Shown here in pieces: positions 20,679 to 30,224 of a DNA stretch of 64,000 nt. Both the position numbers and the translations under genes were made by a program. The stretch's first letter is position 1. Each line of letters opens with the position of its first letter. Source of the DNA: Maniola hyperantus (taxonomy: Eukaryota > Arthropoda > Insecta > Lepidoptera > Nymphalidae); assembly GCF_902806685.2 (NCBI RefSeq), contig NC_048548.1, forward strand, positions 14,472,557 to 14,536,556, written 5' to 3'. Under the pieces are notes generated by a model. That model had not been told where the DNA came from, did no database searches, and worked only from the letters and a program-made list of their open reading frames with translations.

Positions 20679-21626
20679 TTAATCGCGACGTGGATTCCTG
20701 TATTGCTGTTGATGATGCCGCGATCCTCTCGATGAGAATTCGGGCTTCCGCGCTGGAGCAGGCGGATGGCTCCTCTTTTGTACCGGCTGCCTGCGTGCCG
20801 GAGGAGCCCTGTAGTTTAAAGTTGAAGTTGATGGTTGTGTTTTCCTCTTTATTGTTCCTTTATTATTACTGTCCTGAATTTTTATAATCTCGGCTCTCGA
20901 TTTTGACACCGTTTTTGCCGTTTTTAAAGTCTCTGATATGTTTTCACCAAACAAGTACTTGTCAACCTTTGTCAGTTTTAGGTGTTCTAACACGTCCCTT
21001 TTTACGCAAGATAAAATAAAATATCTTCTTCTCATAGAGTCGGAATACTGGATGTCACAGAGCATACGAATGCTGTCCATCAGTTCCTTGGTTACTTTGC
21101 TGTCAGCATTATTATTTTTTATTTGATTATCTATAACCCGAGCAATACAAGAAATAACCGCAGAAATCTGCTTTTGTCTCGTTTCCATGCCCTTGTCCCG
21201 TTTTAATATGGTATCTGGCAATGCGGCCCTTATTTCTAAGTTAAGTAATGGCGCGGCGATGCGTTCGCTGTTGGTAGGAACCATGTACTTTTTATTTTGG
21301 AATAATTCTTTTCGGACATCTTTATCCAGGCCGGAGATAGCGATGTGATTTAATCTGTTAGCCAACTCCTTCCGTATTTCCGGTCCCAATTGCGAAACAG
21401 ATGATGGGTCCTCTCCCAAAATCTCCAAAATCTCGTCCGGCAAAGCTTGATCTCCATTAGGTACCTCGGTACTCTCAGCAGGTATTTCTGGCGGCGCGGG
21501 CGGTACATCTGCCAGCAGCGGTTCATTGTCCATGGAGATTATTTCTACCTCCTCTATTGGGCTGGGTGGCCTGGAACATATGCTGAATTCGTCGCCTGAA
21601 ACCGGAGGGTTTAGTCTTAATTCCAT
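20679..21626 (-). CDS. DIRS gag-like protein, main exon
   Basis: A 315-residue frame that occupies the gag position of DIRS elements. Features: acidic/proline-rich N-terminal third (SRPPSPIEEVEI; PPAPPEIPAEST), a helical middle (residues about 100-240) ending in DKYLFGENISETLK, and a basic, Arg/Gln/Pro-rich tail (RRQPVQKRSHPPAPARKP) that could bind RNA. No zinc knuckle. The C-terminal third overlaps the extended RT frame by about 180 bp. The ATG at 21626 gives MELRLNPPVSGDEF, but an acceptor at 21596 suggests that translation normally starts in the upstream exon and enters at GlyAspGlu. Function is inferred from position; similarity was not tested. Confidence 0.75.
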   Translation of the reverse strand: MELRLNPPVSGDEFSICSRPPSPIEEVEIISMDNEPLLADVPPAPPEIPAESTEVPNGDQALPDEILEILGEDPSSVSQLGPEIRKELANRLNHIAISGLDKDVRKELFQNKKYMVPTNSERIAAPLLNLEIRAALPDTILKRDKGMETRQKQISAVISCIARVIDNQIKNNNADSKVTKELMDSIRMLCDIQYSDSMRRRYFILSCVKRDVLEHLKLTKVDKYLFGENISETLKTAKTVSKSRAEIIKIQDSNNKGTIKRKTQPSTSTLNYRAPPARRQPVQKRSHPPAPARKPEFSSRGSRHHQQQYRNPRRD

Positions 21627-22003
21627 TGATTTGGAACTGACAGATTAACAATAATTACTTTAGTAAGTAATATTTTCTTTAAATCGATCACACATTGTTA
21701 AGTTTAATCTTAGTAGGTACTATGAAAGACTCCGTTGAGTAATTCGATGTACTCAGTGTAATGCGGTGACCGATAGACATGTTGAAAGGCTCCTTTGAGC
21801 AATTCGAATATGTTTGGTTACCGATTTTTTATTTATGGTCCTATGAAAGACTCCATTGAGTAATTCGATGTACCTTAGCCTATGGTAATTATTTATCCGT
21901 ATGATGTTAACCATTAAACACTGTGAAAAGCTCCTTTGAGCAATTCGGTTATGTTTTAGGTTAGCGTAGACGCCACGTGGCGCCATTTTGAACCTAGGTT
22001 TAC
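21596..22003 (-). other. Putative 408-nt intron in DIRS gag
   Basis: Donor GTAAAC and acceptor GGTTTCAG lie on the coding strand, with pyrimidines before the acceptor. Exon phases agree (one base from exon 1 plus two from exon 2 form a Gly codon). The interval contains four copies of a short stem-loop motif and is AT-rich, unlike the exons. Confidence 0.5.
21724..21947 (-). repeat. Four copies of a 23-nt stem-loop motif in the DIRS leader/intron
   Basis: Copies at 21724-21746, 21784-21806, 21845-21867 and 21925-21947. On the transcribed strand each begins CGAATT and ends CTTTC (or TTTTC). The stem alternates GCTC/GAGC and ACTC/GAGT, with four-base loops AAAG, AACG or AATG. The stem base pair changes together on both sides (G-C to A-T). 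Confidence 0.75.
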
Positions 22004-22148
22004 CTGCATCGTTTTGCAAGTCTAGCAATTCCGATGATGAAGAGGAGTCTGAAGACTCTTCCATTCTTCGTGCTCGGCGTAATTTTTCTTCTAATTTCCT
22101 TATCTTCTTACTAATATACTCCAGTTCGTTATTTTTTCTCTTAGGCAT
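22004..22148 (-). CDS. Putative first exon of DIRS gag
   Basis: ATG at 22146-22148 opens about 48 codons: a lysine/arginine- and glutamate-rich helix (KKIRKLEEKLRRARRMEE) followed by a serine run (SSDSSSSSELL), typical of coiled-coil plus acidic-serine N-termini. After LLDLQNDAG the frame drifts into low-complexity repeat-derived sequence and ends at 21753. A donor-like GCAG/GTAAAC lies at 22004/22003. A phase-matching acceptor (CCGGTTTCAG/GC) lies at 21596/21595 in the main gag frame. The exon model is inference from phase and splice signals. Confidence 0.55.
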
Positions 22149-22188
22149 AACTGAACTGAGTTGTGTTGAGTGGCAGCACTAAAAAGCG

Positions 22189-22261
22189 AATGAGAGGAGA
22201 CATTCCGGGAACAAGCAGATTGGGTAATGATACCACAGACTAGTGTATAATGATACGAACC

Positions 22262-22296
<35 letters not shown>

Positions 22297-22409
22297 TATA
22301 TATACCTATCTATTCTCTAAAACAGTGTTGTTTGGTAGTAGCTAACGAGCCTACTACAAATATAAAAACAAATATTTCAGCTAATCCGAGGACAAGACAC
22401 GAGTATAAT
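22189..22409. repeat. DIRS terminal inverted repeat (element 5' side)
   Basis: Begins AATGAGAGGAGACATTCCGG and ends GACAAGACACGAGTATAAT. It contains a longer A-run than the partner repeat. The putative gag start lies only about 40 bp inside it, so promoter signals for the minus-strand transcript probably sit in this repeat. Confidence 0.9.
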
Positions 22410-23917
22410 GCCGGTTTTATGTTCGGTTGAACTTTTGAAGTTCCCGCCCGCCCCCGGGGCCCGTATTTCACGATCCCACATAATGATACCGACCGTATTG
22501 CCTGCTCTGGGTATGTAAATAACAATTCAATGCAGAAAAAGTACGCTTTTGGTAGTAATTAATTTTTATGCAAAAACCACCGATCGAGTAGGTAAACAAG
22601 AGTAGGTAGTTTGAACCGTTTGAGAAACGTTTAAAAAGAGCCTCTATAGCTCAATGGTTAAAGAGCGCTGAATTCCGAAAAGTCAAGCTCCGATGCGACG
22701 TGATTGAAGGACAAACCAACAGACCAATAAACCAACAAATCAACAAACACAATAGGTAGTGATTCATAGATGTTAACTGAGATAAAATAGGTTAACGCCA
22801 ACACTTGAAAGATAAAATAAAACATAAATGAAAAGTCACAAGAGTTTAATAGTTTCTCCGTTTTATTTCACAAAGGATGAGCAGCTAGACAGTTTTATCA
22901 CACAGCATAGCGGGATAAAAACTTAATTTCATATCCCGACGTGTAAATAAAAAAGCGCAATGTATGAAAATTTATGAAAATCTGGGCATTGTGACAACGG
23001 GCTGAATCTCGGTACAATACGCCCGTGCGCGAATCTGGGCTCCACAGGCTGGAGGAAAAACATGGAAATTATTTATAACCAAGGAAAGTGGTAAATAAAA
23101 AGTTTGTTTGTATAAAAAGTAAAAACACACCGTATTTTTCTCTGTGGTTTAATACAATTGCGGCATATAAAAACCGGTCAAGTGCGAATCGGGCCTCACT
23201 CTTTTAGGGTTCCGCACATAGATTTATTGTGTGAAATATTACATTTCCGAGATAGAAATCGCTGCAAACCGTGAAAGAAAAACCCAAAAAAAAACAATTT
23301 GTTTGTTGTGGTGATGTGGTCACAGCTTGCAAATTATTTTATAAATCGTTGTTTTCAGTATTTATGTTTAAATACAGTATAATAATAATAATTTATGGTA
23401 GATGATATACCAGAATTCAATATTTCTAATTAATTTAATTTTTGGAGATAGACCCCGTCCAAAAAACGGTCTAAAACTGACACATTTGACTGCTCCCCAT
23501 TTCTTTATTTTTTAAGATATAAATAAATAAATAAAATATATATTTTTGTACTCTACTCAATGAGGTCTAGAGAATCTTGCTTGCGAAATCTAGGCTTTAT
23601 AGGCTAGATAAATAGCAGCCAAGTTAATATTTTATAAACAAGGAAAATGGTGAATAAAAAGTTGTTTGCTTAAAAATACAGTTTTTAGCTCGGTGTTTTA
23701 TTTGTATATATGTTATATTGTATATATGTATTGCCATAGAACAGACGTTTGAATTAAGTTCATAATATAAAGCTGGATTTAGTCGATTCTAATGTTAGCT
23801 AATACCTAGCTATGACATTATTTAAGTTAAAATTATTAGATACTCGTTAAGTTAATTATAGCAACTTGGAAATGGGAAATAGCTGCGATGATTATCACTT
23901 TAAGGTAATTTAAAATA
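22410..23917. other. No gene seen; SINE head, B fragment and a diverged duplication
   Basis: At 22638-22695 there is a tRNA-like head (CTCTATAGCTCAATGGTTAA) joined to a family B fragment up to about 22770. Segments 23030-23150 and 23580-23700 are diverged copies of each other (AACCAAGGAAAGTGGTAAAT against AACAAGGAAAATGGTGAATA). A family D start lies at about 23170-23220. No coding region supported. Confidence 0.45.
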
Positions 23918-24125
23918 ACTAGCTTATGCTCGCAACTTCGTCCGCGTGGACTACACAAATTTCGAACCCCTATTTTTACCCCGTTAGGGGTTGAATTTTC
24001 AAAAATCCTTTCTTTCTTAGCGAATGCCTTCATAATAGCTATCTGCGTGCCAAATTTCAGCCCGATCCGTCCAGTAGTTTGAGCTGTGCGTTGATAGATC
24101 AGTCAGTCAGTCACCTTTTCCTTTT
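23918..24125 (+). mobile_element. Family A repeat
   Basis: ACTAGCTTATGCTCGCAACTT through TTTCTTTCTTAGCGAATGCC to (GTCA)n and CCTTTTCCTTTTAAA. It has a 4-bp duplication (TTTC) in the middle. Confidence 0.8.
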
Positions 24126-24476
24126 AAACATATTACGAGTATGATTAAAAGAATTCTTGCCGCTCTTTCAAATTAATAATTTCATTTTATTTTTAATTAC
24201 TGTCAGGAGGGTAATGGTAAATGGGAAAGCTTGTATGAATAAACGAAAGCATCAATAAGCGTTATTTTTTTATTCAGTTTGAAGTGGTATTGATATTATA
24301 AGCTTTTGTACACTTTGCGTGCATTGTGCGGCTGTCAAAAGGCTCTATTTCACTATATTTCCGGAATCCGGGTCAATAAAGAGCACGGAACGATGACTTT
24401 TTGCTGTAACTGGATACTATGTGCAAACAACGTTTTTTAAAAATACAGTCAATGCAAAAAAATATCCTTTATTTTT

Positions 24477-24655
24477 ATTTTGAAGGTTCCGTACCTCAAA
24501 AGGATAAACAGGACCCTTATAGGATCACTTTGTTGTCTGTGTGTCTGTCTATCTGTCTACCTGCCTGTCTGTGTGTCTATCTGTCTGTCAAGAAACCTAA
24601 AGGGTACTTCCGGTTGACCAAGAATCATGAAATTTGGCAGGTGGGTAGCATCTAA
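24477..24655 (+). mobile_element. Family D repeat, 5' part
   Basis: GGTTCCGTACCTCAAAAGGA, an expanded (TGTC)n-rich tract, then ATCATGAAATTTGGCAGGTG. It stops before the later blocks seen in other copies. Confidence 0.65.
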
Positions 24656-24662
24656 ATATATG

Positions 24663-24838
24663 TGTAAAGGAAAAGGTAACTGACTGACTGACTGATCTAT
24701 CAACGCACAGCCCAAACTACTGGATGGATCGGGCTAAAATTTGGCATGCACATAGCTATTATGACGGATGCCAGATCCGCTAAGAAAGGATTTTTGAAAA
24801 TTCAACCCCTAAGGGGGTGAAATAGGCGTTTGAACTAG
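24663..24838 (-). mobile_element. Family A repeat, module end missing
   Basis: From GGAAAAGGTAACTGACTGAC to GGGTGAAATAGGCGTTTGAA; the GTCCACGCGGACG end is absent. Confidence 0.7.
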
Positions 24839-25242
24839 TGGAATTGTAATGACCTTTGATTCAAATAAGCTTTAGGGGTTGAATTTTCTAAAAAAATTCT
24901 TAGCAGATGTCTTTGTCATACCTAATTGGGTATTTTGACTCCAATTTTTTTTTACTTTATTATAAACTAGGATAAAAATGATGACGTTAACTGAAAACAC
25001 TAATTAAAGCGATCAAATAACAAAAAGTTATAAACATTTAAATATTTCTGATTAGACATAGATAGCGATATAGCATTTTGACGTCACACCTTACTAATGC
25101 CATAGTAGCTTCGTGCGGTTTCATACAAATTTTCGTTTTGCGAGAAAGGGATAGAAGACCCTCCCACTCCAAAATTAAAATGCCTGTAACTTTGTAAATC
25201 CTTGTTGGATTTTAATATATTTTTCAGCGTAACTACGTCATT

Positions 25243-25899
25243 ATCTCAATTCGTGACTTAGGTGTTGTTATAGATAGTAAACTGAGTTTTATCCCTCACA
25301 TTGACAAAACCCTGAACCTGGCAAATAGATCACTTGGATTTGTTCTTAGATGTACCAAAAACTTTAAGAAAAGTACTACTATAATAAGACTTTTTGACTG
25401 CTATGTACGAAGCAGACTAGAATATTGTTGTATGATCTGGTCACCGTTCACTAAAGTCCAGATCAAAAGAATTGAGCGTGTCCAGGAACGGTTCTTGCGA
25501 CAGCTTTCTTTTCGTTTTAGATTAAACCTTCACAACTATGAACAAAGACTTGCTTTTTTCAAAAAACTTAGCCTTGGGGATAGAAGAAATCTAATAGCCA
25601 TGACATTCTTGTTCAAGCTGTTTAATAACAAAGTTGATTGTTCTGAACTGCTTTATAGATTTGCGATTAAAGCACCACGCATGAATTATCCGCGGCACCC
25701 TTGTAATTTGTTATATGTCAGGTATTGCAGAACTAACTTAGGTAAACATTCCGCCATTCCTCGAATCTCTGATCTCTATAACAACAGCGTGCGTCAACAG
25801 AGTGAAATAGACATATTCTCTAATAGTTATGCTCAGTTTAGGCGAAAATTTCTAGATATAGTATTAAGCAATAGGTGCGAAGTGATGATTAAAAATTAA
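25243..25899 (+). pseudogene. C-terminal part of a Jockey/CR1-type LINE reverse transcriptase
   Basis: An open frame of about 218 codons carries the post-catalytic RT region: RDLGVVIDSKLSFIPHIDKT, then RSLGFVLRC, YVRSRLEYCCMIWSP, IERVQERFLRQL and NSYAQFRRKFLDIV. These blocks are conserved downstream of the RT active site in Jockey- and CR1-clade LINEs. The YADD box and everything upstream are missing, so this is a 5'-truncated dead copy. No internal stop or frameshift was seen, which suggests a fairly young insertion. The ATG at 25432 is internal; the readable frame begins near 25243. A 3' UTR and A-rich tail follow. Confidence 0.8.
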
Positions 25900-26212
25900 A
25901 AATAATTAAATAAATAAGTATACACATACAACAAATATTTGTATGTAAATAATAATCATTAATCTGTATTATTTATGTATTATTTATATTAATCTGTATT
26001 ATTTATGTAATGTAATTTAATTTTGTTAATTTTGTTAATTAGCTTTAGGAAATGTATGTTAAGTTTATGCATGCTGTGGTTGCCTATAATAAGCTTGTCA
26101 TTTTGTGATTGTATTTTACTTAGTTAAAATTGTTTTTGTGACTGTATTTGTGAATGACTAAGCTGTTGGTAAACCCAATAAAGAAAATAAAAAAATAAAT
26201 AAAAAAAAAAAT
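25900..26212 (+). mobile_element. LINE 3' UTR and A-rich tail
   Basis: Follows the RT frame. It ends CCCAATAAAGAAAATAAA then A-rich sequence, with a polyadenylation signal AATAAA near 26180. ATTAT on both sides of the copy could be part of a target duplication but is too short to trust. Confidence 0.65.
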
Positions 26213-26999
26213 TATGTTTATCTTAGTTTATAATAAAGTAATAATATTATTTATCAAATTCAAAAGTAGGAAAATACCCAATTACTATCTGCATGCCAAA
26301 TTTCTGCACGATTCGCCCATAGTTTGAGCTGTGCGTTGATCAGTCAAACTCTGTTACATGACACCCCTCTGGTCGTTGTATTGATAGCTCGCTCGACCCT
26401 TGTGACGTGGATTTATTAGTTCATCACGCTGCGCGGAGTGTGGTGACAGTATATTTTTCTAACAAAGAGCGTCGTTGCGTTAATACAACCCTATATTGTT
26501 GAGAAATATTAGATCACTAGTTAAGTTTCAGTTTATGTGAAATCACGTGGAAACCATTTGATTTTCCGGGATAAAAAGTAGCCTATGTATTAGTCCATGG
26601 TATAATCTATCTCCATTTCAAATTTCAGTCAAACCCATCTAGTAGTTTTTGCGTGAAAGAATAACAAACATACACACACACATACCTACATAATATAATT
26701 ATTAGTGTGATGTAATAAGTTACGACGTTAGGAATCTTGAGAAATAACCGTTATTTAAGGAAATGTCCTAACTTATTTTCTTAGATTTGTGTCTAGAAAT
26801 GCGTTGAAATTACTAGAGGATAAGAAATACTCAACTTTTGTAAAGCTGTAAAGTAAAGCCTTCCAGGCCTAAATAAAAACCTTGTTGTCACAAAGATATT
26901 ATTTATGTAAAAAATATTATCAGAATCACCGAGTCAAGCTCTTTTGATTTATCAAAGGTTTTTCTCAACAAGCCAAGAGGCAAATGACTGGGAATTGCA
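26213..26999. other. No gene seen; decayed A and B fragments
   Basis: A weak family A piece lies at about 26285-26345 (CATGCCAAATTTCTGCACG). A family B piece lies at 26528-26712 (TTTTCCGGGATAAAAAGTAG ... ACACACACACATACC). The rest is unique AT-rich sequence. Confidence 0.45.
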
Positions 27000-27300
27000 A
27001 ATTTAATAACAAACAAAATACGGACTTGACATTAAAAAACCGAAGGACGGATCCGTACCACAGTCGTATTTTTTCGACATTTTGCACGATAATTCAAAAA
27101 CTATGATGCATAAAAATAAATGAAAATCTGTTTTAGAATGCACAGGGGAAGACCTTTCATATGATACCCCAATTGATATACCTAGTTATCTTACTTCGAA
27201 AATTGAAAATACTAATTATTAGTTCATGACCACAATTTAATTTTTTTTGTGTGATGTAACCACAAATTTACGATTTTCAGATTTTTTCCCGAATGCAGTT
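27000..27300 (-). mobile_element. Family D repeat, 3' part
   Basis: Reverse complement of the family D end: TTTTTCGACATTTTGCACGA, CCTTTCATATGATACCCCAA and AATTATTAGTTCATGACCAC match 36231-36653 and 39594-39900. Confidence 0.7.
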
Positions 27301-27944
27301 TGCATTTATAATATTAGTATGGGTAACATTAAAGAAGTAGGATTTAAATGTGCCGTTTAGTACGCAAAGAATCTTTTTATAACTTAAAAACTAAATATCA
27401 TAGTCGAGAAAACGTTTCAAAAGAAATTGCATTTATTCATGAAACAACATTGAAATATAAGTCGCTTAGTACGCAAATTGTGTTTTCCTTTAATGGATTG
27501 TATAATAAATGTATAAATACCGAGTCTGTCCTTTAACGGAATGTATAAATGTATAAATGAAGAGTCCGCGCAATCCATTAGAGCTAAAAATCCATCCGTT
27601 TTCAAAAGGAAAACGTTCAAATTGATTTTTTTTTAATGTGTTGCAGCATTCGAATAAAGCCGGGCATAAAAATGTTTACCTTGATTCAGTGCTCGTGTGT
27701 CTACTGGGCTTAATCATGACGGACTTTTGTGTGTTGTGCAATGTGCCTACATTTACAGTTTTTAGGGTACTGTACCCAAAGCGTAAAACGGTGTCCGTCT
27801 GTCCGCGTGTCACAGATCTCTAGCTCGTAGATGAAATATGTTAAAAACTTGAAATTTTTGGTATTTAGTGAACTTTGACCCAAAACCGAATATCGAACCC
27901 GAATATGTTCTATTTTTTATTTGATTTTTATTTTATAGACTTAA
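27301..27944. other. No gene seen; local repeat and D fragment
   Basis: GTACGCAAAGAATC and GTACGCAAATTGTG sit before related blocks at 27358-27420 and 27470-27540, and TGTATAAATG recurs. A family D-like start lies at about 27760-27900 (GGGTACTGTACCCAAAGCGT). No gene supported. Confidence 0.4.
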
Positions 27945-28275
27945 CTATGCTCGCGACTCATCCGCGTAGACTACACCAGTTTCAAACCCCTATTTCACAC
28001 CCTTAGGGGTTTAATTTTAAAAATATATATATTTTTTTTTTTTTTTTTGTATTTATAACAATCGTAGGTACACCAAATATTTACATTATTATTTTCTCGC
28101 CAAACTGGTGAGCCAGTTTGTTGGCGAGCTACCTTAGCGGATGCCTACGTGATAATAGCTATCTGCATGCCAAATTTCAGCCCGATCCGTCCAGTAGTTT
28201 GAGCTGTGCGTTGATGGATCAGTCGGTCAGTCAGTCAGTCAATCAGTCAGTCACCTTTTCCTTTTAAATATTTAG
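27945..28275 (+). mobile_element. Family A repeat interrupted by a T-headed insertion
   Basis: The module (CTATGCTCGCGACTCATCC) and TTAGGGGTTTAATTTTAAAA precede, and CTTAGCGGATGCCTACGTGA follows, an insertion at about 28025-28132. Confidence 0.7.
28025..28132 (-). mobile_element. Retroposed insertion inside family A copy
   Basis: A T-run followed by GTATTTATAACAATCGTAGG and a hairpin (CTCGCCAAACTGG facing CCAGTTTGTTGGCGAG). Read on the minus strand it ends in poly(A), consistent with a retroposed LINE/SINE tail. Confidence 0.6.
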
Positions 28276-28546
28276 ATGAAACGTGAACATTTTACACCAC
28301 ACTTTTAGACCAAAGCACTAGATAAAAACTTAGATGTATTACGATGTATTATCGATTTATGTTTCTTTCTTGGTTTTCACTCCCTTGAGTTTTTAATCCA
28401 TATTTTTGTGGCGAAATCGGGAATGATTCGTTATAAAGTGAGTAAATATTATCGTTAAATTCCCGTGGGATTTGCCTTTCTCTGTAAATTGGGAGTAATA
28501 TTTCGTTAGTTCCGCCGCGCGCCGTCCTAAAATAGCCTTCCCAGTT
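28276..28546. other. No gene seen
   Basis: Short unique spacer before the 21-bp array. Confidence 0.35.
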
Positions 28547-28648
28547 CCCGGGCACCATCGCAATATTCCCGGGCACCATCGCAATATTCCCGGGCACCAT
28601 CGCAATATTCCCGGGCACCATCGCAATATTCCCGGGCACCATCGCAAT
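28547..28648. repeat. 21-bp tandem repeat, five copies
   Basis: Unit CCGGGCACCATCGCAATATT plus one C, virtually invariant. Period 21 keeps frames open on the minus strand, but the predicted peptides (MVPGNIA repeats) have no supporting context. Confidence 0.9.
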
Positions 28649-28814
28649 AGAGATTTAAACAGAATCGCTAATAAGACGGTCGCTTTCAGAATGAATAAAT
28701 TAACCGAATAAATTCAAATTAACTGTATAAAACTGGCGCAATTCAGAATGAAAGCAATCATAACCATCATCATGAACAGCCCATCGCTGGGTTTGAAATG
28801 GAGAAAGAATACCC

Positions 28815-29000
28815 GGCTGAGTTTGTTGTGGGCTCTTCTCAGACCTGGGCGCGTTTGGAACCCTCGTAGCTTTAGTTTTAAGTTTGCGTAATAATTATCA
28901 CCACTATATCTTACAAATCCAACATCTGACTATCAAAAAGAGTAATTTATTACCTATTTTGAATAAATCATTTGACTTTGACTTTGACTCTGGATCACGA
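28815..29000 (+). mobile_element. LINE 3' end, family F
   Basis: GAGTTTGTTGTGGGCTCTTC through ATTTTGAATAAATCATTTGA to a (TTTGAC)n tail. Same family as 2610-2815 and the tail fragment at 51139-51183. Confidence 0.6.
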
Positions 29001-29117
29001 CTGAGCACGGGTCTCCTTTCAGAATGAAAAATCTTTAGGCTCAGAACAAATACGTGTAGAAGTAGCCCTATTGTGACTCTTAGGCTGAGATCTATAGAGC
29101 GCACTTTGACTTTGCTC

Positions 29118-29231
29118 AGACTTAAGATTGAGTTAAAACGAGACAGTTTTATGTAAGAGATATAGCTCTGTCTCGTTTTAACTCTGTCTTAAGTCTAAGC
29201 TAAGCCAGAGTGCACTCTGGCTTAGCTTAGA
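29118..29231. repeat. 29-bp inverted repeat plus a 38-bp perfect palindrome
   Basis: Arms 29118-29146 and 29168-29196 match at 27 of 29 positions (AGACTTAAGA ... AACGAGACAG). The second arm runs into a perfect 38-bp palindrome (29194-29231, centre GTG/CAC at 29212/29213). No coding capacity. Confidence 0.85.
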
Positions 29232-29422
29232 GTGGCACATCTCACCCTTACTGCTAAAGCGAGATAGCTAAATGCATTTAAGCTCCTATTAGAACGTGAA
29301 GAATGATCATTTTTTGGCCTTATCACCCTGGCCACTTTTTTTGTTTATCAAGATGTATTTTGTACGTGAGATCTTAACAAACAACGTAAAGTGAGGTTAA
29401 TAATTGATTTGCGCGTGCGCGA

Positions 29423-29520
29423 GCGAGCGTGGTGGACTCCTAAATCATTCATATTCTGAGGGGAGACCCGCGCTCGTAGTAGGCCGACAATGGGTTGGAA
29501 TGATAATGATGATGACGATT
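29423..29520 (+). mobile_element. SINE family S, 3' end
   Basis: AGGGGAGACCCGCGCTCGTA ... AATGGGTTGGAATGATAATG then (GAT)n matches the end of 41150-41640. Confidence 0.55.
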
Positions 29521-30224
29521 TAAAATAAGCAGCTTTTGAAATAGCTGTGACGTTATACTATCGAAACTCAAAAAAAACCATTAACCCTTTTCGAGTTGTG
29601 CAAACTCATACTAGGGTGGGTACTTTCGAAAGTTTAATTCATGTCGTGTGACTATGACAAGTATTTCATCATGAAACTAAATATAGAACATTTTGCGATA
29701 GAATAATTCAAACGAGAACGCGAAATTTCCGCATATTTTCAGCTGAGTCCGCACTACGTATCATGAGTTCATTATGCGGAATTAATTACTTAGATCTGAA
29801 TGCAACTGCACTTTTGCCATTCATTTTCTATTTCTAAAATCGAATGAATAAAATACGAAGCTTTAATTACTTACCAGGCTTAATTAATTGCAAATTGTAG
29901 CTCCGATATTGATTTGAATCTATTTCTCTGCGTTGTATTTGTCATTGCTGCGGGTTGTAACACATTTCTATGAAGGCGAAATGCGTCCCAATAGCGGTAT
30001 TGAGACACATTTCGGAGGTTCAAAGAATCAAGTTTTGGCCTCAAAAACTACAAATTTGTTTATTTATTTTTTATATTAAGTAAGTATTTAATGAATTTCG
30101 CGAGCCAAAACACGAATGGGATTGGCACATTTTGGCTCGATACAAAAAAATCGCGAAGTTTTCCCAAAATACGCATTTTGTAGACGACCATTAGGAGAAT
30201 AACCAGTTTTATTAGATTCATGTA
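29521..30224. other. No gene seen
   Basis: AT-rich spacer without recognised repeats or exons. Confidence 0.4.

Larger units (their letters stand above)
17054..22409 (-). mobile_element. Complete DIRS-type retrotransposon
   Basis: A 5.36-kb element with the full DIRS architecture on the minus strand: inverted terminal repeats, gag, RT-RNase H, tyrosine recombinase, and an internal complementary region (17378-17507) near the 3' end. The terminal repeats match over about 215 bp (17100-17313 and 22189-22409). The 3' terminus has an extra 46 bp (17054-17099), as described for DIRS1-type elements. No target duplication is seen, which is normal for insertion by a tyrosine recombinase. All three main frames are open with catalytic residues present, so it may be recent. 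DIRS elements replicate through a circular DNA intermediate that the recombinase inserts. Confidence 0.9.

Noticed and set aside
28349..28647. Repeat proteins with MVPGNIA units
   Set aside because: Translation of the 21-bp tandem array; period divisible by three makes it open by chance.
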